Assembly: GCA_024233285.1 (NCBI GenBank)
Contig: JACKPU010000003.1
Location: forward strand, 1-64,000
Length of the DNA: 64,000 nucleotides
Source of the DNA: Opitutaceae bacterium
GTDB lineage: Bacteria; Verrucomicrobiota; Verrucomicrobiia; Opitutales; Opitutaceae
Direction of reading: 5' to 3'
Position 1 is the first letter of the stretch, and each line of letters starts with the position of its first letter. The position numbers were made by a program, and so were the translations under genes. This document shows, piece after piece, positions 25,628-33,284 of the stretch. Below the pieces are notes generated by a model. That model had not been told where the DNA came from, did not search any database, and was given only the letters and a program-made list of their open reading frames with translations.

Positions 25628-26465
25628 TTTCCGCCTGAGCCCAAGGACCGACTTGATGATGGGCGCTGCCGTAATTGTGTCCACCGCGCCGCGGCAGAAT
25701 CCAAGTGCCGGGTTCACAACGCGTGAGGCCGCGCCGACGTCCCGCTACGACCAAACCGGTGTCTTGGAAAATCGTATCGCCGAGTTGCTGGGCATCATCC
25801 GCGCGATAGGAGAAAACCACGCCCCGGCGCGGCCGGCCGGATACATTGGCCGGTGAACCGTGCAGAGTCAGGCAGTGGTGAATACTGATCGAACCGGCTT
25901 TGGGGGTGATGGCGACGACTTGATCGGGCTGGTCGCGCCAAAGATGCGTGGCGCGGCAGACGCCGTCGAATTTGCCGTTTTCATCGAGATGATTGAGCGG
26001 ACCGAGCTTGTGGCTGCCCTTGAGCATCGACATGCAGCCGTTTTCCGGGGTCGCGTCGTCGAGATAAACAAAAACGGAAAGCAACGACGTGTTGGTATGC
26101 GGATAGAACATGATGTCCTGATGCCAGCCAAACTCGCCGGTGCCTTTGGTGACCGATTTGGTCGCGAGCTTGGAATGCTGCAATTGAATGTCGGCGCCGA
26201 GCAGCGGGGTGATGCACGCGACGATCCGCGGATCGCGGGCCAACCGATGAAAGGCCGGGTGGCGCGTTGTGAGTTCCAGCAGGTGCACGGTCTTTGTCTT
26301 GATGCCGTCGGCCTCGAGTTTTTGCTGGATCGCCGGCGAGCCTTCGGCGGCGCGCAGTTCCTCAACCTCGGCGGCGGTGAAAATATCAGCGATAACCACG
26401 AAGCCGTCGTCGTGGTAGGCTTGCACTTGATCGGGGCTCAATCCGGGGATGGTCACGGTGGACAT
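25608..26465 (-). CDS. Phytanoyl-CoA dioxygenase family protein
   Basis: A 285-residue Fe(II)/2-oxoglutarate oxygenase. It opens with QVQAYHDDGFVVIADIFT. The iron motif is FGWHQDIMFYPH (His115, Asp117), followed by LSVFVYLDDATPENGCMSML, KGSHKLGP and the distal His in HHCLTLHGSPANVSGRPRRG, with the Arg expected to bind 2-oxoglutarate. It is divergent from the AraC regulator and overlaps the nucleoside hydrolase start. Together they look like an AraC-controlled two-gene unit acting on an unknown substrate. Confidence 0.9.
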   Translation of the reverse strand: MSTVTIPGLSPDQVQAYHDDGFVVIADIFTAAEVEELRAAEGSPAIQQKLEADGIKTKTVHLLELTTRHPAFHRLARDPRIVACITPLLGADIQLQHSKLATKSVTKGTGEFGWHQDIMFYPHTNTSLLSVFVYLDDATPENGCMSMLKGSHKLGPLNHLDENGKFDGVCRATHLWRDQPDQVVAITPKAGSISIHHCLTLHGSPANVSGRPRRGVVFSYRADDAQQLGDTIFQDTGLVVAGRRRGLTRCEPGTWILPRRGGHNYGSAHHQVGPWAQAENEKNNL

Positions 26466-26484
26466 GATGAGAGAGAATAGTGAT

Positions 26485-26502
26485 TTGTATTGTCGCTTAC
26501 AA
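26485..26502. promoter_or_regulatory. Candidate operator in the AraC/dioxygenase divergent gap
   Basis: Inverted arms TTGTA (26485-26489) and TACAA (26498-26502), 8 nt apart, in the 66-bp gap between the divergent dioxygenase and AraC genes. The position suits joint control of both. The short arms leave it unproven. Confidence 0.35.
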
Positions 26503-26531
26503 TGGAGGCTTTGCCTAATTCATAGCACAAA

Positions 26532-27314
26532 ATGACGAAATCGGTCCGTGCTGCCATTCCGCCCAATCTCCGGCTCCGTTGGGGCGGGCGGTTCGCGTCC
26601 GAAGAGGATGTCGCGTGGCACAGCCATGCGGAAATCGAGTTGGTGCTGATCACGGCTGGCGCATGCGACATCAGCGTTGGCACGCACCGTTTGAAGGGAA
26701 CCGCCGGGGCGATTTTCGTGCTGCCCGCGATTCAAGCGCAATATCAGCACACCCATGGACTCACGCACACCACGTTCATCGGGTTCGATGCGCCGCCCGG
26801 GTGGTTTGACGATCGGCCGCGGGTGCTGATGCTAGGGGCCTATGATCCGGTGCAGGTATGGATGGAGCAATTGTGCGACTGGCCAATCTTGCGCCCGGCG
26901 CCGGCGCCCGATCTAGCGCGTCAGCTGCTGGAACTGCTGCTCCGGCGGGTGCGCGAATTGGATCGGGCCGAAGGTGCGCCGCGGCATCCGGCGGTGAGCC
27001 GGGTGATGGATTGGGTTGAGGCGAATCCGGCGCAGACGGCAACGCTCGATGATTTGGCGCGCATCGCCGGCGTGAGCGCCAGTCATTTGGGCGCGCTGTT
27101 TGCGGCCGACACCGGGGGCGGGCCGTTGCAGTATTTGCAGCGCCGCCGGATGGAGCGTGCAGCGTGGTTGCTTGATAATCCTTACCTGCGCGTGCACGAA
27201 GTCGCGGCAGCCTGCGGATTCGAGGATGTGAATTATTTTGTGCGGCTGTTTCGCCGGCACCACGGCCAGCCGCCCGGGCGGTGGCGGCGGGTCAAGCCGA
27301 CCACACGGTCTTGA
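26532..27314 (+). CDS. AraC-family transcriptional regulator
   Basis: A 260-residue regulator with an N-terminal cupin-like sensor (HSHAEIELVLITAGACDISV, then a beta-rich stretch) and a C-terminal AraC DNA-binding domain of two helix-turn-helices. The first is TLDDLARIAGVSASHLGALF. The second is LRVHEVAAACGFEDVNYFVRLFRRHHGQPPGRWR, which has the family signature. It is divergent from the dioxygenase/nucleoside-hydrolase pair and probably controls it. Its last 23 nt overlap the convergent aldehyde dehydrogenase gene. Confidence 0.92.
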   Translation: MTKSVRAAIPPNLRLRWGGRFASEEDVAWHSHAEIELVLITAGACDISVGTHRLKGTAGAIFVLPAIQAQYQHTHGLTHTTFIGFDAPPGWFDDRPRVLMLGAYDPVQVWMEQLCDWPILRPAPAPDLARQLLELLLRRVRELDRAEGAPRHPAVSRVMDWVEANPAQTATLDDLARIAGVSASHLGALFAADTGGGPLQYLQRRRMERAAWLLDNPYLRVHEVAAACGFEDVNYFVRLFRRHHGQPPGRWRRVKPTTRS

Positions 27315-28656
27315 CGTTGACGAAGGCGCGGATGCCCCAGACGCCGAGCTCGCGACCGAATCCGCTCTGTTTGACGCCGCCGAAGGGGAGGGTGGAATCG
27401 GAACGCACGGAGGCATTGATGAAGACCATGCCCGCATCGATCAGCGGCGCGAGCTCGCGGGCCCGGCGCCGATCGCGGGTGAAAATCGCGGCGCCAAGAC
27501 CGAACGGCGTGTCGTTGGCCACGCGCACGGCTTCTTCGTCGGAGCGCACGCCGATGATGGCGGCCACCGGCCCAAACATTTCGTCATCGTAAGCGGGCAT
27601 GCCGGCCTTGACGCGGGTCAACACTGTCGGCGCATAGAACCAGCCGGGGCCGGGCAGAGGCTTGCCCCCAAGCAACAGCTTGGCGCCGCGGCGGATACTT
27701 TTGGTGACCTGGGCGTGCAGTTCGTCGCGCAAATCGTGCCGGGCCATCGGACCGATTTGCGTGCGCTCATCCGTCGGATCGCCCACGCGGTAAGCGGCGA
27801 TCTGTTTGACCAGTTTCTTTTGGAACTCCGTGCGCACTTTTTGGTGCACAATAAAGCGTTTGGCGCTGACGCAGCTTTGGCCGGTGTTGACCAAGCGCGC
27901 GGCGGCGCAGATCTCGGCGGCTTGATCAAGGTCGGCATCTTCCAGCACCAGATACGGATCGCTGCCGCCGAGTTCGAGCACGCACGGCTTGAGCGCAGCG
28001 CCGGCTTGGGCGGCGACCTTGCGCCCGGCCTCGGTGCTGCCCGTCAAGGTGACGGCAGCGATGCGCGGGTCCTTGATGAGAGCCTCCACTTCCTTGGACG
28101 GAATGAGCAGCGTTTGCATGACTCCGGTCGGCAGGCCGGCGTCGTGAAACACCTGCTCGATCGCCAGCGCGCAACCGGATACATTGGCGGAGTGTTTTAA
28201 AATGAGCGTGTTACCCGCCATCAACGACGGAGCCGCGGCGCGGAAGAGTTGCCAGAACGGAAAATTCCACGGCATGACCGCCAGCACCGTGCCGAGCGGT
28301 TCGTAAACGACGCGCGCCTGCTTGGGCGCGCCGGTGGGATGCTCGTCGGCGAGAAAGTCCGCGCCGTGCTTCGCGTAATAGTCGCAGACCTTGGCGCATT
28401 TTTCGATTTCTGCGCGCGATTGGATGATGGGCTTGCCCACCTCGGCGGTGATCAGATCGGCCAGATCATCGCGTTGCCGCCGCAAGCTGCGCGCGAGGGC
28501 GCGCAGGTGTTTGACGCGGGAAGCGGGGGACAACTCGCGCCAGCCCAAGAATGCAGTGTGCGCCTGTTTCAGCGCCGCTTCAATCTGCACGGACGAGTGC
28601 GAACCGTAGATGTGAATGCGCTGACCTGTCGCGGGGTTGATGGAGATCAGGGACAT
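27292..28656 (-). CDS. NAD(P)-dependent aldehyde dehydrogenase (succinate-semialdehyde type)
   Basis: A 454-residue ALDH-superfamily enzyme that oxidises an aldehyde to an acid. Visible are VMPWNFPFWQLFRAAAPSLM (the N-x-P oxyanion-site asparagine), TLTGSTEAGRKVAA (coenzyme fold), catalytic-loop Glu in LELGGSDPYLV, catalytic Cys in NTGQSCVSAKRFIV and EMFGPVAAIIGV near the C-terminus. The PATGQRIHIY N-terminus and length resemble GabD-like succinate-semialdehyde dehydrogenases. It converges on the AraC gene with a 23-nt overlap. No GABA aminotransferase is nearby. Confidence 0.9.
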   Translation of the reverse strand: MSLISINPATGQRIHIYGSHSSVQIEAALKQAHTAFLGWRELSPASRVKHLRALARSLRRQRDDLADLITAEVGKPIIQSRAEIEKCAKVCDYYAKHGADFLADEHPTGAPKQARVVYEPLGTVLAVMPWNFPFWQLFRAAAPSLMAGNTLILKHSANVSGCALAIEQVFHDAGLPTGVMQTLLIPSKEVEALIKDPRIAAVTLTGSTEAGRKVAAQAGAALKPCVLELGGSDPYLVLEDADLDQAAEICAAARLVNTGQSCVSAKRFIVHQKVRTEFQKKLVKQIAAYRVGDPTDERTQIGPMARHDLRDELHAQVTKSIRRGAKLLLGGKPLPGPGWFYAPTVLTRVKAGMPAYDDEMFGPVAAIIGVRSDEEAVRVANDTPFGLGAAIFTRDRRRARELAPLIDAGMVFINASVRSDSTLPFGGVKQSGFGRELGVWGIRAFVNVKTVWSA

Positions 28657-28697
28657 GATTCCACTATGTCTGCGATCCGCGAAATCGCCAACGGAAA

Positions 28698-28724
28698 AGC
28701 CGCCGACCCGAAGGCGCGGCGGCT
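28698..28724 (-). terminator. Rho-independent terminator of htpG
   Basis: Arms AGCCGCC and GGCGGCT (7 bp, GC-rich) with a 13-nt loop that can pair further. On the minus strand it is followed by TTTT. It lies 22 nt past the htpG stop. Confidence 0.65.
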
Positions 28725-28745
28725 GGAGAATGACGATTTAGACGC

Positions 28746-30596
28746 TCAGACTGATTCGAGCAGCTTGTTCAAGCGTGCGACCATGGCGGTGGCGTCGTCG
28801 AGGAGCCCGGCGCTGATCAGGGCGTTGTCGAGGAGCTGTTCGGCGACCAGCTTGGCCTTGTCCGGATTGGCCGCGTGGAGGGCGTGCAGGTTCTTGAGCA
28901 CGGCGTGGCGCGGGTTGATCTCGAGATTGACCTTCACCGGGGCGTCGGCGCCGTCCTGTTTCATGGCCTTCATCATGCGGCGCATGTGGGGCGACATCAT
29001 CTTGTCGGCGCTGGTGGCGAGCACGGGCGAATCGACGAGGCGGTCGCTGGCGCTGACCTCGTCCACGCGGTCCTGGCCGAGTGTGTCCTTGAGCCACTTG
29101 GTCAGATCCTTGATCTCGTCCTTGCTGAGGCCACCCTCGGGCTGGTCGAGATCGGAGAGCTTCACGTCCGAATGATCGGCGGCGAGGAGCTTCTTGCCAT
29201 CGAATTCGCGGACATTGGTCATGACGTATTCATCAACCGCCTCGTAGCAGAAGATCACCTCGAGATTGCGGGCCTTGAACCCTTCGAGATACGGGCCGCT
29301 TTCGATGGCGGCGCGATTCGGCCCGACGAGGTAATAGATTTCCTTCTGTTCGCTGTCCATACGGGACACGTAGTCGGCGAACGAGGTGGTTTTGCCTTTC
29401 TCGGTGAGCGAGGACTCGAACCGGAGCAGCTTCACGAGCTGGTCCTTGTGGGTGAAATCCATCGCGGCGCCTTCCTTCAGGAAGATGCCGAATTCCTTGT
29501 AGAATTCGTTGTAACCATCGACGCGGTTCTTGGCCTCTTCTTCGAGGAATTTAATGAAGCGCTTGGTGATGACCTTGTTGAGCTTTTCGATGAGGGCGCG
29601 GTCCTGCATCGTTTCGCGCGAGATGTTAAGTGGCAGGTCCTCGCTGTCGACGACGCCCTTGAGGAAGCGCAGCCACTCGGGCAGCAGGTCCTTGGGCTTG
29701 GCGTCGATCAGCACTTTGCGGCAGTAAAGCGAGACACTCTGCTCAAGGCGGGAGAAGCCGAGTTTCTCGGTGTTCTCCTTGGGCACGAAGAGGAGCGCGT
29801 TGATGGCGAGCGGGGCGTCGGCCGAGAAGTGCAGGCGCAGGCGCGGCTCGTCGTAGGCGTGGGCCTGGAACTTGTAGAATTCGGTGTATTCCTCGTCCTT
29901 GATCTCGTTCTTGTTGCGCAGCCAGAGGGCCTGGATCGTGTTGACGCGCTTGGCGTTGAGATTGATCGGGAAGGAGACAAACGCGCTGTAGCGCTCGAGG
30001 ATTTCCTTCACTTTCCAATCCTGTGCGAAGTCGCCGGCGTCTTCCTTGAGCTTGATGACAATCTTGGTGCCGCGACGTTCACCGTCGCTTTCCTCGATTT
30101 CGTAGCTGCCGGAGCCATCGCTGGTCCACACGTGGCCGGGTTCGTCCTTCTTCCACGAGCGGGAGTAAACCTTGACCGACTCGGCGACCATGAAGGCGGA
30201 ATAAAAGCCGACGCCGAATTGGCCGATCAGGTTGCTGTTCTTGGCGCCGCCCTCGCTGAGGGCTTTGAGGAAGGCCTTGGAGCCGGAGTGGGCGATGGTG
30301 CCGAGATTTTCGATCAGCTCGGCCTTGGTCATGCCGATGCCGAAGTCTTGGATCGTGATCGTCTTGGCCTTGTCGTCGGTGGTGACGTTGACCTCGAGCT
30401 CAAGCTTGTCGTCGAAGATGTCCTTCTCGGTCAGCTGCGTGTGGCGCAGCTTTTCCAGCGCATCGGAGGCGTTGGACACCAGCTCACGGACGAAGATTTC
30501 CTTCTCCGTGTAGAGCGAGTGGATGACGATATCGAGCAGTTGCTTGATCTCGGCTTGGAACTCGAATTTTTGCGGAGTGGCGGTGGCGTTACTCAT
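28746..30596 (-). CDS. htpG: Molecular chaperone HtpG (Hsp90)
   Basis: A 616-residue Hsp90 homologue. The ATPase domain has FVRELVSNASDALEKLRHTQ (ATP-ligand Glu and Asn), IQDFGIGMTKAELIENLG, SGSKAFLKAL and IGQFGVGFYSAFMVAE. The middle domain contains the catalytic-Arg segment VDSEDLPLNISRETMQ, and the C-terminal dimerisation domain ends in a helix. Length is typical of bacterial HtpG. The start is the ATG at 30596. The longer frame from 30683 begins with a non-family stretch. No CIRCE element is visible upstream. Confidence 0.97.
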   Translation of the reverse strand: MSNATATPQKFEFQAEIKQLLDIVIHSLYTEKEIFVRELVSNASDALEKLRHTQLTEKDIFDDKLELEVNVTTDDKAKTITIQDFGIGMTKAELIENLGTIAHSGSKAFLKALSEGGAKNSNLIGQFGVGFYSAFMVAESVKVYSRSWKKDEPGHVWTSDGSGSYEIEESDGERRGTKIVIKLKEDAGDFAQDWKVKEILERYSAFVSFPINLNAKRVNTIQALWLRNKNEIKDEEYTEFYKFQAHAYDEPRLRLHFSADAPLAINALLFVPKENTEKLGFSRLEQSVSLYCRKVLIDAKPKDLLPEWLRFLKGVVDSEDLPLNISRETMQDRALIEKLNKVITKRFIKFLEEEAKNRVDGYNEFYKEFGIFLKEGAAMDFTHKDQLVKLLRFESSLTEKGKTTSFADYVSRMDSEQKEIYYLVGPNRAAIESGPYLEGFKARNLEVIFCYEAVDEYVMTNVREFDGKKLLAADHSDVKLSDLDQPEGGLSKDEIKDLTKWLKDTLGQDRVDEVSASDRLVDSPVLATSADKMMSPHMRRMMKAMKQDGADAPVKVNLEINPRHAVLKNLHALHAANPDKAKLVAEQLLDNALISAGLLDDATAMVARLNKLLESV

Positions 30597-30646
30597 GGTT
30601 CGGGTTTGAAAACATCCAAAATTTACCGTCTGAGAGGAAAAATCAA

Positions 30647-31825
30647 GTGAAGGTCCTATCAATTGCTTGGGGACATGAGACATTGTCTTCTGAGAGTAGG
30701 GTGTTGTGCTGGCGGACCTATGCGACGCATCGCGAGGCTGATTTCAGCAAAATGAAACGAACTTCCAATCGATGGTTGGGAGCACTGCAGGGCTACAAGC
30801 GGCGACTGGGCTACTGCTGGCATCGGTTCAAAATGCAGCATACGCATTGGATCGTCACCAGTGAGTCGGCTGGCGGAGGCTTTGTTGCATATGGCAGCTG
30901 GCGTGCGGTGACCCATTTTTCGCGCAATTTTTTGGGGGCGCCGGACGATTTGCGCATCAAACGAAGGTGGCATGGGCAAGTTCCAGCGGAAACGATTCGG
31001 CAGCAGGCCAGACGGTTTGGATTGGTGACCATGGCATCCACCCAGCTTCCCAAGGCGTTGCGAGGAACCGCGGTTATGTGGCCGAGCCTTGTCAGGCTTG
31101 AAGCGAAGATTGCGAAGACGGCTGAAGCCCGTTGGCAAATGCTAGGCGGGTTGGCAAAGGCTGATTTGCGGCGGATCAAGCGCGAACAATATACGATGGC
31201 GGTGCTACCGGCCGTTCCTGCGTTTGAAGAATTCTACGGGCGATTCTACCTGCCAAGCATGCGCAAGCGACATGGCGAGGACGCCTACCTGCACGGGTTT
31301 AATGCCGAGTTTAACAAACTCGGTCCAAGCGATGTGATTCTTGAAGTCCGTGCTCCGAATGCTTGCGTGGGAAAAGTGGTGATCTGCGAAGAGGGCGACG
31401 GCGTGCGAATGTCACGGCTGGGTTGGTTGGATGGCCGGGATGATATTTATCAGAAGTCGGTGTTGGGAGCGTTGTATTGGTTTTCCATGTAATACGCTTC
31501 CGCTAAGGGTTACTCACGCGTTGATTTGGGATCAGTTTCGCCCTACTTGGACGACGGGTTGTTTGCGTATAAACAAAAATGGTTGGGGCGATTGAGTTGG
31601 GACAAAAGCGCTTACAATACGTGGAGCGTGATGGCCGATCCATCCCATGAAGTGACTCGCCGATTTTTCGACAATAACGCTCTGATTATCAGAAACGAAC
31701 AGATGCGATGTTTTGATGTAATCACCAACCGCGCCCGCGAGGAAGTTTATGCCGCGAGCGTCCAACGCGAACACCTTGGTGTATGGCTATCACCCGACCA
31801 AGTGTGGCCGAAGCCAAGCTGCTGA
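30647..31825 (+). pseudogene. FemAB/GNAT-like acyltransferase interrupted by one in-frame TAA
   Basis: A reading frame starting at GTG 30647 (after a GAGAGG ribosome-binding-like site) runs 281 codons to TAA at 31490-31492. It continues in the same frame to 31825 with no other stop. The downstream part (YASAKGYSRVDLGSVSPYLD, then DGLFAYKQKWLG) is the C-terminal core typical of FemAB-related GNAT acyltransferases. The upstream part ends just before it (SVLGALYWFSM), so the stop splits the domain. A single substitution explains this. The region is less GC-rich than its neighbours, suggesting transfer. The product would probably be inactive unless the stop is read through. Confidence 0.75.
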
Positions 31826-32743
31826 TCAGACCCGCCGCGCCTCGGGTTTGGGGTGACCGCCGGGGCCCCAACCATCGGTGCGGGTGGAGACGTGGCTCAG
31901 CGGCTCAAAACGGTAATCGATTCCATCAGGCGTGACGGTGAAGACTTGAAAACCGAGCCGGGCATCGCCGTCGGACCAGCGGTCCTTCCATTGGGCGAAA
32001 GCCGTGGAGGCACCGAAGCAGTAATTCATGCCCTCAAAGTTTAGTGGCGGGCGTCGGCAATGAATGTGGCCGCTGAGAACGTGGGTGACGCCGGCGCTGC
32101 GGTAGGCTTCGATGAGTTTGCGGCGGGGCGCGGGCTCGGCGGAAAAATACCAATCCAGATACCCGCTCGGATCGGTGATGTCGCGCGGCGGATCGTCCGG
32201 GGTGTCCGTGAACAGCGGATAGTGATTGAGCATCACATGTTGTGCACAGCGGGGCAGGGTGGCGAGGTTCTGCAGCCACGCGTCGAGAGCGCGGGCCGAG
32301 GGCAAGGTGGTGTCGGCGATGATTTCGTAGCAGCCACTGAAGCGCACGCCGCGATGCACGAAGCTCCAGGTGGTGGGACCGATTTTATCGCGGTAGGTTT
32401 GAAGCTGCGCCTCGGTAACATTGCAGGCGAGGTCGTCGCGATCATCGCGCGCACCCTGCCGATCGGTGTGCTTGTTGCCGGTGTCCATGTTGCCGGGCAC
32501 GCAATGCCACGGAATGCCCAAGGCATCGAGGGCGGCGCGGCTGCGATCGAATTCGTAAGCGTGCAGATTGCCGTCACGGGTGATATCCCCGCCGACGAGC
32601 AGGAGATCGGGCGCCAGCGCCCTGATTTGCTCGGCGGCAGTTTCCCAGTTTTCGCCGAACGCGGGATTGAACCGATAGGATTCGGTCGAACCCAGATGAA
32701 TATCGGTGACGTGAACGAAGCGCCAAGTATCGGAATCTGACAT
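31826..32743 (-). CDS. Calcineurin-like metallophosphoesterase
   Basis: A 305-residue phosphoesterase with the full di-metal motif set: VTDIHLGS (DxH), LLLVGGDITRDG (GD), VPGNMDTG (GNxD/E), VMLNHYPLF (H) and VLSGHIHCRRPP (GHxH). There is no signal peptide, so it is probably cytoplasmic. The ATG at 32743 is used. A GTG at 32752 would overlap the upstream stop in a GTGA. It is the last gene of a four-gene unit headed by the NSS transporter. The substrate (cyclic nucleotide, phosphodiester or other) is unknown. Confidence 0.87.
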   Translation of the reverse strand: MSDSDTWRFVHVTDIHLGSTESYRFNPAFGENWETAAEQIRALAPDLLLVGGDITRDGNLHAYEFDRSRAALDALGIPWHCVPGNMDTGNKHTDRQGARDDRDDLACNVTEAQLQTYRDKIGPTTWSFVHRGVRFSGCYEIIADTTLPSARALDAWLQNLATLPRCAQHVMLNHYPLFTDTPDDPPRDITDPSGYLDWYFSAEPAPRRKLIEAYRSAGVTHVLSGHIHCRRPPLNFEGMNYCFGASTAFAQWKDRWSDGDARLGFQVFTVTPDGIDYRFEPLSHVSTRTDGWGPGGHPKPEARRV

Positions 32744-32748
32744 CGCGT

Positions 32749-33117
32749 TCACTCTGAGGGCTGGGACTTGCGGCCGGCGAAGGTCACGCTGTGCAGCTCA
32801 AGACGCGTGTTGTCTTCGATATCGAACAGCACTTCGAATTTGCCACCGTCCCAGACAAAGTCTTTGCGCAGATTGTCCCACGAGGCGTAAGCCGCATCGC
32901 CGGTCACGCGGATTTGCCGCCAACCGGAAACCTTTTCGACTTGGCGCACCTTGGCGATGAAATCGGACAGCCGTCCCTTCGTTTTGACGACGTGCAGTTG
33001 CAGTTCGCCGGGGGCCTCGTTGCGCGCTTGCTCGAGCAAGTCGTCCTGTGCGGCCACGGCACCGGTGGGACCGAGACCGAGCAGGGCGAACAGCAGGAAT
33101 AAGCGCAGGGTCGTCAT
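32749..33117 (-). CDS. Secreted hypothetical protein in the NSS-transporter operon
   Basis: A 122-residue protein with a clear Sec signal peptide (TLRLFLLFALLGLGPTGAVAA, predicted cleavage after AVAA near residue 23). The mature part is a small alpha/beta domain with an ELQLHVVKTKGRLSDFIAKV helix-strand and a beta-rich end (FEVLFDIEDNTRLELHSVTF). I do not recognise the family. Its ATG overlaps the stop of the 53-residue small-subunit gene in an ATGA, so the two are translationally coupled. Confidence 0.75.
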   Translation of the reverse strand: MTTLRLFLLFALLGLGPTGAVAAQDDLLEQARNEAPGELQLHVVKTKGRLSDFIAKVRQVEKVSGWRQIRVTGDAAYASWDNLRKDFVWDGGKFEVLFDIEDNTRLELHSVTFAGRKSQPSE

Positions 33118-33275
33118 CGTTGATCGGCCTCGTCTTCCTCGATGGGTTCGACGTGGGCGAGTTGGTGATCGGCGTCACGGCGCGGTCCGCGCATCACGCG
33201 GGCGATGCAGAAGACAAACAGGGTCGTGACGAAGCCGACCGAGAGCAGCATGTTGATCCATCCTCCGGTAGTCAT
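33114..33275 (-). CDS. MetS-like small subunit of the NSS transporter (53 aa)
   Basis: A 53-residue one-helix membrane protein. It starts at ATG 33275 with an AAGGA ribosome-binding site about 7 nt upstream, and opens MTTGGWINMLLSVGFVTTLF. One hydrophobic helix (about residues 7-27) is followed by a basic ARVMRGPRR stop-transfer stretch and an acidic tail. It lies 9 nt downstream of the NSS transporter and overlaps the next gene in an ATGA. Some bacterial NSS importers (MetP with MetS in Corynebacterium) need such a small partner. The position and shape support the same role here. Confidence 0.75.
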   Translation of the reverse strand: MTTGGWINMLLSVGFVTTLFVFCIARVMRGPRRDADHQLAHVEPIEEDEADQR

Positions 33276-33284
33276 GGCAGGTCC

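Noticed and set aside
28875..30650. Long plus-strand frame of 591 codons across htpG
   Set aside because: It is the antisense shadow of htpG. The minus-strand protein has all Hsp90 motifs and the antisense frame shows no family.
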